From the NCBI GenBank assembly GCA_903824495.1, contig CAIJXB010000024.1, positions 1 through 56,656 of the forward strand: a stretch of DNA of 56,656 nucleotides. Reading direction: 5' to 3'. A program made the translations under genes and the position numbers. Positions within the stretch are counted from its first letter, which is position 1; each line of letters begins with the position of its first letter. This DNA is from an uncultured Chlamydiae bacterium. Its GTDB lineage: Bacteria; Chlamydiota; Chlamydiia; Chlamydiales; Rhabdochlamydiaceae. The notes under the pieces were generated by a model that ran no database searches, was not told where the DNA came from, and saw nothing but the letters and a program-made list of their open reading frames with translations. This document shows positions 9,554 through 18,350 of the stretch, one piece after another.

Positions 9554-9678
9554 AAAAGAGAAATGAAAATATTTTTTTTACGATTTTTGTAAAAACAACT
9601 TGCTTGAAAATCAGTGTGATACAACAATTGGCTTTTAGTACGAGGTCGGTTGCTAATGAGCAAACAAGGAGCTGATGT

Positions 9679-9969
9679 ATGGCAACAATTACAAAAAAGA
9701 AGTTGATACAAGTAATTTCTCAAGAAAAAGGTGTGCATCCTAACGACGTTAGGAATGTAATACAAGCTTTTTTAGATACAATGACCGATTACCTTGCCAA
9801 AGGGGATCGTCTAGAGTTTAGGGACTTTGGCGTATTTGAAATTGTTGAGAGGAAGCAAAAAATCGGGCGTAATCCTAAAAATGCTTCAGTGCCTATTGTA
9901 ATACCAGCTCGCCAAGCTGTCAAATTTACACCGGGTAAAAGAATGCGAGAGCTAATCGAACTAGAGTAG
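9679..9969 (+). CDS. HU/IHF-family DNA-binding protein
   Basis: This 96-aa protein has the bacterial histone-like fold: N-terminal helices (TKKKLIQVIS, VRNVIQAFLDTM), then RLEFRDFGVFEIVERK and the DNA-arm motif GRNPKN, ending KFTPGKRMRELI. HU/IHF dimers bend DNA and help nucleoid structure. In C. trachomatis the homologue (himD/ihfA) is near accA and the MsbA-like gene, and the same neighbourhood is seen here. AGGAG precedes the ATG. Whether it acts as HU or IHF cannot be decided from sequence. Confidence 0.95.
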   Translation: MATITKKKLIQVISQEKGVHPNDVRNVIQAFLDTMTDYLAKGDRLEFRDFGVFEIVERKQKIGRNPKNASVPIVIPARQAVKFTPGKRMRELIELE

Positions 9970-10032
9970 TATTAAAGTTTTTTTAGCCTAGTTTTTGTTT
10001 TTTTTCTCCTATTAAAAAATAGATGCGCATGT

Positions 10033-10053
10033 TTTCAACTGTTATAGTTGAAA
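10033..10053. promoter_or_regulatory. Perfect inverted repeat overlapping a -35 box
   Basis: TTTCAACT (10033-10040), a 5-bp spacer and AGTTGAAA (10046-10053) form a perfect 8-bp dyad. Its right arm contains the TTGAAA taken as the -35 box. No T-tract follows, so it looks more like an operator than a terminator. Confidence 0.45.
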
Positions 10054-10075
10054 TATATCCTGAATTGTAGATAAT
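10048..10075 (+). promoter_or_regulatory. Putative promoter of the L,D-transpeptidase-accA operon
   Basis: TTGAAA (10048-10053), a 16-bp spacer and GATAAT (10070-10075) form a plausible sigma-70-type promoter about 84 bp before the GTG at 10159. Confidence 0.5.
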
Positions 10076-10158
10076 TAGAGTCAGTTATCTAGGAAAATGC
10101 GCGTTTATAAAATTTAATTGAATTATTGTTTAATTGAGTAAATAGGTGGGGGAGAAGA

Positions 10159-11136
10159 GTGTCTATTCCAAAAGTGATGCTTATTGGGGCTTTGGTTCTT
10201 TTTTCAGGCATTGGGATTCTTGCTTTTTCTAAAAAGAAAAGCAAAGCGCCACCTGCTGTGGAAGCTCCTGTCCAAAACAAACCTACTGTTTCTGCACCTA
10301 CCGCACCTAAACAGGCGATTGCAGTTTCTAACAAGCCTGTCCCAGAGCTCGACCTTCCTAATATTGATCGGATTTCTCAACTCTTTACAACAGGCTCTAC
10401 AAAGCTGCCGATTGTGGAAACGATCACATATTCAAGCTCTGTACCTTGGCTCAAAGGAAGACCTGCTTGGGTTGCTGACTACGCTGTTTATTACGGGACC
10501 TCTAAACATTTTATCGCTCGGAGCCTAAACAACGCTCCTGATTATTTTTCACAAAACGTTAGACCAGGAAGCAAGTTCAATGTCTTTAAAAAAGACAAGA
10601 ATATTGAATTTCACCTAGTTGCCGATATCTCTCATCTCAAACTTGCCTTTTACTACTTAGATCGTGGAACGGGTGAAAGAGTTCTTCTAAAAACCTACCC
10701 CTTAGGTCTTGGAAGAGTAGATCCTTCTAAACCTTCTGGAACTTTAACTCCACTTGGTTCGTATTCTTTAGGAGATAAAGTAGCTTCTTATAAAGAAGGG
10801 GTCACAGGATTCTTTCACGATCAAAAAACAGAGATGATCCGCGTGTTTGGAACGCGTTGGATTCCGTTTGATCAAGAAGTCGGAGGATCTTTCGAATCTG
10901 CTAAGGGATATGGAATTCATGGAGCCCCTTGGGTCGTAGATCAAAAGACAGGACAACTAGTAGAGAATCGAGATGTGATCGGTCGCTTTGATAGTGACGG
11001 TTGCATTCGCATGCTTCAAGAAGACATGGAAGAACTGTATGCGATAGTGGTTACGAAGCCGACCTTCGTTCATATCGTAAAAAAAATTCAAGATATTGCA
11101 CTTCCTGGAACGGAAGTGGGCACGCCTTCGCGTTAA
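10159..11136 (+). CDS. L,D-transpeptidase (YkuD domain), membrane anchored
   Basis: The 325-aa protein has one N-terminal hydrophobic segment (residues 5-22), then a Pro/Ala/Lys-rich linker, and a C-terminal YkuD catalytic domain. The active site is seen as GIHGAP with His254 and SDGCIRM with the nucleophile Cys282. Such enzymes form 3-3 peptidoglycan cross-links or attach proteins to peptidoglycan in the periplasm. The start is GTG at 10159 after GGGGGAGAAGA; the hydrophobic anchor follows directly. accA begins 18 bp downstream, so the two are likely co-transcribed. It occupies the position of the hypothetical gene between himD and accA in C. trachomatis. Confidence 0.88.
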   Translation: MSIPKVMLIGALVLFSGIGILAFSKKKSKAPPAVEAPVQNKPTVSAPTAPKQAIAVSNKPVPELDLPNIDRISQLFTTGSTKLPIVETITYSSSVPWLKGRPAWVADYAVYYGTSKHFIARSLNNAPDYFSQNVRPGSKFNVFKKDKNIEFHLVADISHLKLAFYYLDRGTGERVLLKTYPLGLGRVDPSKPSGTLTPLGSYSLGDKVASYKEGVTGFFHDQKTEMIRVFGTRWIPFDQEVGGSFESAKGYGIHGAPWVVDQKTGQLVENRDVIGRFDSDGCIRMLQEDMEELYAIVVTKPTFVHIVKKIQDIALPGTEVGTPSR

Positions 11137-11154
11137 CGATAAGGAAAAAACAAT

Positions 11155-12120
11155 ATGCTAGCTCATGAAAAACAAATTGCAGAATATGAAAAACTGATTC
11201 TTCAGTTGAAAGGGCAAAATCAATCCAGCGCGCTCTGGTCTGAAGAAGAGTTAGTCAAATTGGAAGGGAAGCTCGAAGAACTAAAAGAAAAAGTCTACTC
11301 TGAGCTGACTCCTTGGAATAGAGTTGCGATTTCTCGCCATCCTTCTCGTCCTAAATCTTTAGATTACATCAAAAATATCTGCGAGAGCTTTACTGAAATT
11401 TATGGCGATCGCCTTTTTGCTGACGATCATGCAATCGTAGCTGGATTTGCTAAGATCGGTGGCGTTAAGTTCATGGTCATCGCTCAAGAAAAAGGAAATG
11501 ACACAGGAAGCCGTATCCATCGCAACTTCGGTATGCCACATCCAGAAGGGTATAGAAAAGCGATGCGATGCATGAGGCTCGCTGCTAAATTTAAACTTCC
11601 AGTCTTGTCCTTACTTGATACTCCGGGCGCTTATCCTGGGCTTTCTGCAGAAGAAAGAGGTCAGGGGTGGGCGATTGCTCAAAACCTTTGGGAGATGGCG
11701 AGATTACCAACACCTATCATCGTTCTTTTGATCGGCGAAGGGTGCTCAGGTGGAGCTATAGGCATGGGAGTAGGAGATGTGATAGGAATGCTTGAGCATG
11801 CCTATTATTCTGTTATTTCTCCTGAAGGGTGCGCTTCTATCCTTTTTAAGGATACAAGCAAAAATGAGATGGCTGCAGGCATTTTGAAAATCCACGTAGA
11901 AGATCTTTTAAAAATGGGTATTGTTGACGTGATGATTCCAGAACCTCCTGGAGGAGCTCATCAAGATCCTTCGTTTGTCTATCAAGGTGTAAAAGGATTT
12001 ATTGCAGAGCAGTGGAACCTTCTCAAACAGATCCCTTTAGATTCTCTGATTGAACAGCGTTATGAGAAATTTAGAAAGCTTGGGAAATTTGCAGTGGAAG
12101 ACAAGGAAGATATCGTGTAA
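11155..12120 (+). CDS. accA: Acetyl-CoA carboxylase carboxyltransferase subunit alpha
   Basis: The 321-aa protein matches AccA along its whole length. Signature segments are [15 protein letters not shown], the substrate-binding loop [27 protein letters not shown], and [13 protein letters not shown]. With AccD it transfers the carboxyl group from biotin to acetyl-CoA, giving malonyl-CoA for fatty acid synthesis. AAGGA precedes the ATG by nine bases. It sits between the L,D-transpeptidase (18 bp upstream) and the ABC transporter (38 bp downstream), as in C. trachomatis. Confidence 0.97.
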   Translation: MLAHEKQIAEYEKLILQLKGQNQSSALWSEEELVKLEGKLEELKEKVYSELTPWNRVAISRHPSRPKSLDYIKNICESFTEIYGDRLFADDHAIVAGFAKIGGVKFMVIAQEKGNDTGSRIHRNFGMPHPEGYRKAMRCMRLAAKFKLPVLSLLDTPGAYPGLSAEERGQGWAIAQNLWEMARLPTPIIVLLIGEGCSGGAIGMGVGDVIGMLEHAYYSVISPEGCASILFKDTSKNEMAAGILKIHVEDLLKMGIVDVMIPEPPGGAHQDPSFVYQGVKGFIAEQWNLLKQIPLDSLIEQRYEKFRKLGKFAVEDKEDIV

Positions 12121-12158
12121 TATAACGATATTTTTCTTGATTTAGGATTTGCTTTTCT

Positions 12159-14087
12159 ATGTGGTTACTTCTGCAAGCGGCACTACTGCGCACTAAAAAA
12201 CATCTGTTTTTGCTTTTTGTTACATTTTTTTCGTTGATTTTTCTCACTGTAGCAAGTCAATTAGAGATGTTTGCCCTCGGGATTTTATCGAATAATGGCT
12301 CTGACTTTTTCTCTCTTTTTTCTAAAGAGCAAGTAGAAGGGGTTTCTTTAGCAGAGGTCCAGCAAAAGTGGGACTTGATTGCTGAGAAAGGGACAGGCGT
12401 CGTCACTCAACATTCAGCTTCTGCCTATTTAGCAGCCCAAAAAGAGACCAACCCTTTGAATTGGGCCCTCATTCAATGTAAAGAAAAATTCCAGTTTACA
12501 AGCGATATTAAAGCCCTTGTCATCTTACTTCTTGGAGTTGCGGCTTTTAAAGCTGTTTGGCTTTTTGGAAGTCGGTATAGTACTCAGCTTCTAGCAATCC
12601 GGATCAGTCGTGATCTAAGACAGCAGTACTTTGAGCACATTCAGCTCCTGCCAATGAGCTTTTATCAACAATACAACATCGGAAGTTTATCATCACGCGT
12701 TGTAGGAGATGCGGGGCAGATCGCTCTTTCGATCAACTCATGGCTTACAAATTACCTTCAAACGCCCTTTGTAGTCTGTACGTGTCTGTCCATGTGTTTT
12801 TATGTCTCATGGAAGCTTTCTTTAGTGATTTTCTTCGGGATTCCACTCATCGTTTTACCGATTGTTGTTTTGACAAAGAGAGTGAAGCGTGTTTCTAGAC
12901 AGCTACAATCCAACCAAGAGAAATTCGCAGCCCTTTTGATTGATTTCTTAGCAGGGATTCAAACGGTTAAGACTTTTGCTATGGAAGCGTTTTCTTTAAA
13001 GAAATACAAAGAGCAAAATGACCGGATGGCTCTTTTAGAGAGCAAAACAGCCAAGTACGGCCTTATGGCAAGACCCATTTTGCATGGGGTTACAACAGTA
13101 TGTTTGGCAGTCATTGTTCTATTTGGCCTTTATGGACTCGGCATGACCCTATCTCAGCTCATTGTTTTTTGTGGGCTTTTACACTTGCTCTACGAACCAA
13201 TGAAGAAGTTTGCAGATGAAAATGCGAACGTTCAAAAAGGGGTAGTAGCTGCAGAGCGTATGTTTGAAGTTCTCAATCTCAAACCTCATATCGAAGACCA
13301 TGAAGGAGCTATTGACTTACAGAGCTTCGAAGACTCCATAGAGTTTGATAGGGTGTGGTTCAGATATCAGGGGGAATGGGTTTTAAAAGATGTGAGCTTT
13401 ACGCTCAAAAAAGGGCAAACGCTTGCGATTGTCGGCCCAACAGGATCTGGTAAATCGACCATCGTTCAGCTTCTTCCAAGGCTCTATGAAGTAGAGAAGG
13501 GAGAGATTCGCATCGATGGGAAAAATCTTCAATCCTACACGCAAAAATCCTTAAGAAATCTCATCTCTTTTGTTGCACAAAAACCGTTTTTATTTGTCGA
13601 TACAGTTGCTGAAAACATCACAGTAGGAAAAGACTTTTCTAAAGAAGCTATCGAGCTCGCTTCAAAAAGAGCGCATGCCGAAGAGTTTATTTCACGTCTT
13701 CCAGAAAAATACGATACGATGATTGCAGAAAGTGGCAAAAACCTCTCAGGAGGTCAGCAGCAAAGGCTTGCTATTGCAAGAGCTTTAGTACGCAGCTCTC
13801 CTATTTTGGTGATGGATGAGGCTACATCATCACTTGATGCAATCAGCGAAAATTACATCAAAGAAGCGATTTCCTCTTTGCAAGGGGAAGTCACTCAGAT
13901 CCTGATTGCTCACCGTCTTTCAACGATTGAGCATGCAGACAAGATCATCTACCTAGAACAAGGTGAAAAGATTGCAGAAGGCACGAAAGAAGAGCTTTTA
14001 GCAACTTCTGCGCATTTCCGGCTCATGTGGGATGCTATGTATAGGACACAGCACTCTGCCAAAGATAAGGAACCTGTCCCAACTTAA
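12159..14087 (+). CDS. MsbA-type ABC exporter (fused membrane and ATPase domains)
   Basis: The 642-aa half transporter has an N-terminal six-helix membrane domain (to about residue 375) and a C-terminal nucleotide-binding domain. Walker A is GPTGSGKST (426-434), the ABC signature is LSGGQQQR (529-536) and Walker B is ILVMDE (549-554), followed by ATSSLD. Homodimers of this type export lipids such as lipid A core or other amphiphiles across the inner membrane. A 70-residue loop between the first two helices is longer than in E. coli MsbA. Position downstream of accA agrees with the C. trachomatis MsbA-like gene. The substrate is inferred, not shown. Confidence 0.9.
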   Translation: MWLLLQAALLRTKKHLFLLFVTFFSLIFLTVASQLEMFALGILSNNGSDFFSLFSKEQVEGVSLAEVQQKWDLIAEKGTGVVTQHSASAYLAAQKETNPLNWALIQCKEKFQFTSDIKALVILLLGVAAFKAVWLFGSRYSTQLLAIRISRDLRQQYFEHIQLLPMSFYQQYNIGSLSSRVVGDAGQIALSINSWLTNYLQTPFVVCTCLSMCFYVSWKLSLVIFFGIPLIVLPIVVLTKRVKRVSRQLQSNQEKFAALLIDFLAGIQTVKTFAMEAFSLKKYKEQNDRMALLESKTAKYGLMARPILHGVTTVCLAVIVLFGLYGLGMTLSQLIVFCGLLHLLYEPMKKFADENANVQKGVVAAERMFEVLNLKPHIEDHEGAIDLQSFEDSIEFDRVWFRYQGEWVLKDVSFTLKKGQTLAIVGPTGSGKSTIVQLLPRLYEVEKGEIRIDGKNLQSYTQKSLRNLISFVAQKPFLFVDTVAENITVGKDFSKEAIELASKRAHAEEFISRLPEKYDTMIAESGKNLSGGQQQRLAIARALVRSSPILVMDEATSSLDAISENYIKEAISSLQGEVTQILIAHRLSTIEHADKIIYLEQGEKIAEGTKEELLATSAHFRLMWDAMYRTQHSAKDKEPVPT

Positions 14088-14101
14088 ATAGTGAGGCATG
14101 T

Positions 14102-14359
14102 ATGGAATCTAGAAGAGTAAGAATAGTGGCTTGTGAAGCAAAACCAAGATATCATGTTTGGCTCTGTTTTGATGACGGGCTTGAAGGGGAAGTAGATCTT
14201 GTTGATTTGGTTGGCAAAGGTGTTTTTGAAGCTTGGGAGTCTGTTGAATTTTTCAATCAAGTGAGAGTAGATCCTAGGACAGATGAACTCACCTGGGGAG
14301 AAGGCATTAACTTAGATTCTAATACTCTTAGAGAAGATGTTATAAAGAAGAAAAAGTAA
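14102..14359 (+). CDS. DUF2442 family protein
   Basis: The 85-aa protein shows the DUF2442 pattern: YHVWLCFDDGLEGEVDL, then FFNQVRVDPRTDELTWGEGINL and a short basic tail. Members are small cytoplasmic proteins of unknown role that often accompany a DUF4160 partner in toxin-antitoxin-like pairs. No DUF4160 gene is adjacent here. GAGG lies five bases before the ATG. The stop codon abuts the ATG of the next gene (TAAATG), which suggests translational coupling. Confidence 0.8.
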   Translation: MESRRVRIVACEAKPRYHVWLCFDDGLEGEVDLVDLVGKGVFEAWESVEFFNQVRVDPRTDELTWGEGINLDSNTLREDVIKKKK

Positions 14360-15109
14360 ATGCGGGCAGGCCCCTTTTTACTTTTTGTTTTTTTACTTAA
14401 GGCTCTTCATGGGGATGATACATCCCCCGAAAAATTAAACATTAGCGATCTTAGCGAAAACGTATTGTTTGTGGGCCTTGGCTCTTCTTGTGAGGCCGCA
14501 GATGTTCTAAGACTTTGCGAGGTTCGAAAAGCAGCCTTCCCCTTCGATTGGATGCTTACCACAGATGGCACAAAGCTCATCAAAATCTTAGAAAGTGATT
14601 TCTCCTATTTCACAGATCAAGAATATCTTGTCCCTGCCAAATACAGCACAATGGTCCTTCTTCACACCTACTATCATATGGAATTCCATCACGAAGGGGA
14701 GTGGAGGGGAGATCCTGAATATCTAGCTCAAAATAGGAATAAATTAGTCGAGAAATACCAAAACAGGGTAGCAAGGTTTAGGCAGCTTAAAAATTATGAG
14801 GGAAGGGTATTCTTTGTTCGATTTGCCAATAAATATTCCTTAGAGCCTAACGTCTACTATAGGCACAAAGACAACCTTGAAATTACCGAAGAAGCAGCGC
14901 TTCTTCTTTATGAAGCCCTAAGAAAGTATTTTCCTCAGCTAGACTTTTATTTGGTTATTGTAAATACGCATCGGGAATTAGAGCTGGAAGAGGAGGGGAA
15001 TCTACTAGGCCGTATTCTCATGATACGGACCAATCCCAATCAACCAATGTCTGTTAAGCGCTCTAATTACACACAATTTTTTAGTAAATTAGTCGCTAGC
15101 GACCTCTAA
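14360..15109 (+). CDS. Secreted DUF1796 putative papain-like cysteine peptidase
   Basis: The 249-aa protein begins with a short hydrophobic leader (residues 5-18). It then shows the DUF1796 hallmarks: VGLGSSCEAADVLR with a conserved Cys, FPFDWMLT, an HHEGEW-like stretch with several His, and RVFFVRFANK. The family is annotated as putative papain-like cysteine peptidases on fold grounds; activity is not proven. The signal peptide suggests a periplasmic or secreted product. It starts directly after the DUF2442 stop codon with no clear ribosome site of its own. A bidirectional terminator follows 12 bp after its stop. Confidence 0.75.
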   Translation: MRAGPFLLFVFLLKALHGDDTSPEKLNISDLSENVLFVGLGSSCEAADVLRLCEVRKAAFPFDWMLTTDGTKLIKILESDFSYFTDQEYLVPAKYSTMVLLHTYYHMEFHHEGEWRGDPEYLAQNRNKLVEKYQNRVARFRQLKNYEGRVFFVRFANKYSLEPNVYYRHKDNLEITEEAALLLYEALRKYFPQLDFYLVIVNTHRELELEEEGNLLGRILMIRTNPNQPMSVKRSNYTQFFSKLVASDL

Positions 15110-15120
15110 GCGTTCAAAAG

Positions 15121-15151
15121 AAAAAAGCCAGATCGAGCGATCTGGCTTTTT
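15121..15151. terminator. Bidirectional terminator
   Basis: GCCAGATC (15127-15134), loop GAGC and GATCTGGC (15139-15146) are flanked by six A on the left and five T on the right. It lies between the convergent DUF1796 and MFS genes and can serve both. Confidence 0.88.
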
Positions 15152-15174
15152 CTCACTTTCAATAGATCTACTTA

Positions 15175-16374
15175 TTACTTCTTAGCTGAGCACGTTTCTT
15201 TGACAAAATAGGCAAGGAATATGGAGATCAGCACGCATACAGGAAGCACCCAAAGAGAGGTGAAGTAGCTTGTTGATGTTGTCGTCGTCAAAAACTGAGG
15301 AATGAATAAAAGCACAGTATTGAAGATGAAAACACAAGTGTTAATCAAGCCCAGGGCCACAGCTCTTGTATTGTTGGAAGCTGTTTCACTGATGCATGTG
15401 TAGTAAAGCATCGATCCTGATAGGAAAAAGCCGATGCAAAAAGACACAAACTTGATCGGAATATAGGTATTGATGTTGAAGTGAGGAAGATATAGACCCA
15501 TGATCAAGAAGATCGTTCCTAAAACAACAGCGATGTGTACGGCAAGCTTTCTTGATCTGAGTTGATTGGATAACCATCCAAAAAACGGCGTTCCGATACC
15601 GATACCGGCAAAGATCATGCCACTAATGACTAAAGAATCAGAAGTAGACACCTGGAACGTTTTTTGAACAGACATGTACCAAAAACTTGCGTAAGCAGCA
15701 AGCACGCCAAAAGAAGTAGCTCCAGCAATTGCGCAGATCCAAATTTGCTTATTTTTAAATACTGTAGAGATGCTTTTCCCAAAGGAAAGAGATTTTCCAG
15801 TCGCTACTTTAGATGGAGATCTTACAAATATTAGGATTAGAGCAAACAAGGCAAATCCAAATAGGGAAAAATAGGTATAAATAGATTCCCAGCTAACGAC
15901 TTCTAGCGCTTGTACTAGATAATAGTGAATAAAAGCTGTGAGTACGCAAGAAAGTGTTTGTGTTAGTCCAAACAAAATAGGGAACATTTTTGGAGCAAAC
16001 CATTCACCGATCAACTTACCAACGGAAATAAAAGCAAAAGAAGCTCCTAGTCCTTGAACAAAGTTTGAGAGTGCAAACAAAGGTAGGTTGGAAGCAAATG
16101 TAAGGGCAAGATTCCCAAGTGCTAGCATCAAAACACCAGCAGCTGTAACAACCCGGATAGAGTAGCGGTCTAGTAAATAACCAGCTGGTATTTGCATGCA
16201 AGCAAAACCAAGAACAAAAGAACCTACCGCAAATGCGGCGCCAACATTAGAAAGATTCAGATACGTTTTAATTGTATCAGCAAAAACAGCGCCTGCTGTG
16301 TTTAGGAAAAAGGCATACACCACAAACAGTGTAACGATAAACCAAATGAACAGACCTAAGACATTTTTTTTCAT
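15175..16374 (-). CDS. Major facilitator superfamily transporter
   Basis: The 399-aa protein has twelve predicted membrane helices with a cytoplasmic loop around residues 185-205. The A-motif region between helices 2 and 3 is seen as GYLLDRYSIRVV. It moves a small solute across the inner membrane, driven by an ion gradient; the substrate cannot be read from the sequence. AAGGA precedes the ATG. It lies 67 bp downstream of the OprB-type porin on the same strand, so the two may form one uptake route across both membranes. Confidence 0.9.
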   Translation of the reverse strand: MKKNVLGLFIWFIVTLFVVYAFFLNTAGAVFADTIKTYLNLSNVGAAFAVGSFVLGFACMQIPAGYLLDRYSIRVVTAAGVLMLALGNLALTFASNLPLFALSNFVQGLGASFAFISVGKLIGEWFAPKMFPILFGLTQTLSCVLTAFIHYYLVQALEVVSWESIYTYFSLFGFALFALILIFVRSPSKVATGKSLSFGKSISTVFKNKQIWICAIAGATSFGVLAAYASFWYMSVQKTFQVSTSDSLVISGMIFAGIGIGTPFFGWLSNQLRSRKLAVHIAVVLGTIFLIMGLYLPHFNINTYIPIKFVSFCIGFFLSGSMLYYTCISETASNNTRAVALGLINTCVFIFNTVLLFIPQFLTTTTSTSYFTSLWVLPVCVLISIFLAYFVKETCSAKK

Positions 16375-16441
16375 AAAAATCCTTAATTTTAATAGAAACC
16401 ATTATATGTTTGGTCTATCAAAGGTCTGTATTTGTATGCAA

Positions 16442-17743
16442 TTAAAATAAAGTGATCATCTGAAGAGTCGCAACAACTGTTTGAGGGAGATGATTACCTC
16501 CACCAGGTGTTGGGATATAGGAAATTACAGGTTCGAGATAAGTGGTATGAACCAGATGTGCCTGGTAATACCCTTGGAACATAAGCTCAGATTCTCTTGT
16601 AAAAATTCTATGGTTAAGGCTTGAGAGTGCAAATCCAAAACCGAAAGAATCTTTCGGACGTGTGAGCGCAAAAGCTGTAAAGCCTGCACCTACGAATTTA
16701 TTCATGGGTAGAGTTTTTGAATGGTTATAACCGAGCTGCCAAAAGATACTGATCCCGCTGCTATCAATTTTTGGCCGCTTAAACCAGACTCTTTGGGATC
16801 CAAAAAGATAGACGCCTTCGGTTCCATCTTCAGTCACAACATCTGGAATGGATAGTTTTCCTGTTTGTAGCCATGCACCTATTGCAACGTTACCCGGTTT
16901 TTCCTCTTCTCCAGCGAGCCAGCTGACGCCTGTTTCAGCTGCATAGAAATAGTATCCGTTGAAACGGGGACCTATTCTAATTCCTGTTTGAGAGCCTCGA
17001 GCCAAGTTTCCATCGTAGGCACCTAAAGAAACATAAAAATTATCAGTAGGGGCGATATTGACTGTAATGCCATAAGCTGAGTTATAATATCCCGGCATGA
17101 CCCCAATGTTGACAGGGTTGATGAAGACAGGAGTGAACAAAAGGCTTGTGACGCCAGGAACTGCAAGAGTTTCATCTTGGACAGGAACGGGACGAACCAT
17201 GTTATCAAAGTCATAGGTAGGGACAGTTTTTCCGACCCGGATGACTAGTTTCTTATCAAACAAGGCTTGACGGATCCATATCTCATAGAGCTCTGAGCGG
17301 TTGTCGAAAGGGGGGACCACAGACATGGAGTCAAACCCTTGCACAGAACCTGCTCTTGTATTGGAATCCATACCATTGAATTGTAAAAAGGCTGTCCCAA
17401 AAGAGGCGCCTTTCCAGCAGATGAGTTTTTCAAAATCAAGATCAAGGCCGACGACGAGTAAGTTGTTGCCGCTTAATTTTCCGCCGTGAGCTCCACCTGT
17501 TAATATGGCATCTCCATCAGTGACTAAAACGCCACCGAGTCGAACTCCAGAATCTTCATCGACTCTAAAAATGAGTCTGCCGAGCTCGCCTGTTCCAGGT
17601 ACAATACTTACGGTACTGGGGTTGGTGCTGACGCCAAGGCCGATTTCTGGAGGAGCGACAGGAGCAGTGGGCTCATCAGCAGCCCAGATCGGTGCTTGGC
17701 AGAAAAGTGTCGCGATGAGCGGGAGTGTAAAATTTTTTATCAT
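16442..17743 (-). CDS. OprB-family carbohydrate-selective porin
   Basis: The 433-aa protein has a signal peptide (MIKNFTLPLIATLFCQAPIWA) and OprB-type barrel segments such as FGTAFLQFNGMDSN, YEIWIRQALFDKKLVIRVGK and GYYNSAYGITV, ending with the terminal Phe typical of outer membrane barrels. OprB proteins let sugars or other small molecules cross the outer membrane. The frame extends to an ATG at 17770, but that codon overlaps a TATAAT box and the signal peptide begins at 17743, so the shorter start is chosen. It is followed on the same strand by the MFS carrier. Confidence 0.85.
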   Translation of the reverse strand: MIKNFTLPLIATLFCQAPIWAADEPTAPVAPPEIGLGVSTNPSTVSIVPGTGELGRLIFRVDEDSGVRLGGVLVTDGDAILTGGAHGGKLSGNNLLVVGLDLDFEKLICWKGASFGTAFLQFNGMDSNTRAGSVQGFDSMSVVPPFDNRSELYEIWIRQALFDKKLVIRVGKTVPTYDFDNMVRPVPVQDETLAVPGVTSLLFTPVFINPVNIGVMPGYYNSAYGITVNIAPTDNFYVSLGAYDGNLARGSQTGIRIGPRFNGYYFYAAETGVSWLAGEEEKPGNVAIGAWLQTGKLSIPDVVTEDGTEGVYLFGSQRVWFKRPKIDSSGISIFWQLGYNHSKTLPMNKFVGAGFTAFALTRPKDSFGFGFALSSLNHRIFTRESELMFQGYYQAHLVHTTYLEPVISYIPTPGGGNHLPQTVVATLQMITLF

Positions 17744-17768
17744 GACGTCACTGTAGATTATCAATCGC

Positions 17769-17774
17769 ATTATA
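17769..17774 (-). promoter_or_regulatory. -10 box of the porin promoter
   Basis: A perfect TATAAT on the minus strand lies 25 bp before the preferred porin ATG. The -35 is weak (TTTCTA at 17-bp spacing), so only the -10 is called. Confidence 0.45.
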
Positions 17775-17824
17775 GGCTACACTTTTTTATATAGAAAAAT
17801 AGAAATCAATAGGGAGAAAGGACT

Positions 17825-18307
17825 ATGCAACATCCGCATGAAAAGTTTATGAAAAGGGCCATTGAGTTGAGCCGTTTTGCAGGAATTGAGAAAAAAACAG
17901 GAGGCGTGTTTGGAGCTGTGATTGTTAAAGATGGTGAAATCATTGCAGAAGGGTATAACCGTGTTATGGGAGATTTTGATGCAACATGTCATGCGGAAGT
18001 AGACGCTATTCGCAAAGCGGGGAAAAAAACAGGCAATCCTCTTCTTGAGGGATGCGTGTTATATACGAGCGCTTTTTGCTGCCCGATGTGTCTTTGCGCA
18101 GCCTACTGGGCCCATATTAAAGAGATCTACTACGCAGCAACGGTTGATGACGCTAAAAAGTATGGCGATTTTGCCGATGTAAACTATTACGAAGAAATGA
18201 GAAAAGAGATTGCAGATCGCGATATAAAATGCACAGAGTTCATGAGAGCAGAAGCAGTAGAAGTGTGGAAAGAATTTCACAAAATGCCAGATCGCGCTAA
18301 GTACTAA
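17825..18307 (+). CDS. Nucleoside/guanine deaminase family protein
   Basis: The 160-aa protein is a zinc-dependent deaminase of the cytidine/guanine deaminase superfamily: HAE at 56-58 gives the zinc ligand and catalytic Glu, and CPMC at 86-89 gives the two Cys ligands. GGVFGAVIVKDGEII and ATCHAEVDAIRKA resemble guanine deaminases of the GuaD type. It probably deaminates a free purine or nucleoside in the cytoplasm. AGGGAG and AAGGA lie upstream of the ATG. It is divergent from the porin and followed by a terminator. A tRNA-editing deaminase is less likely, as the tRNA-binding C-terminus differs. Confidence 0.85.
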   Translation: MQHPHEKFMKRAIELSRFAGIEKKTGGVFGAVIVKDGEIIAEGYNRVMGDFDATCHAEVDAIRKAGKKTGNPLLEGCVLYTSAFCCPMCLCAAYWAHIKEIYYAATVDDAKKYGDFADVNYYEEMRKEIADRDIKCTEFMRAEAVEVWKEFHKMPDRAKY

Positions 18308-18313
18308 ACAAAG

Positions 18314-18342
18314 AAAAGCCAGGCTTAAAAAGCCTGGCTTTT
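18314..18342. terminator. Bidirectional terminator
   Basis: AAAAGCCAGGCTT (18314-18326) and its exact complement (18330-18342) form a 13-bp stem with a 3-base loop. It lies between the convergent deaminase and outer membrane protein genes. Confidence 0.88.
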
Positions 18343-18350
18343 AAGAGATG

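Noticed and set aside
9600..9625. Promoter-like TTGCTT and TACAAC words before the HU gene
   Set aside because: The spacing is only 14 bp, too short for a sigma-70-type promoter.
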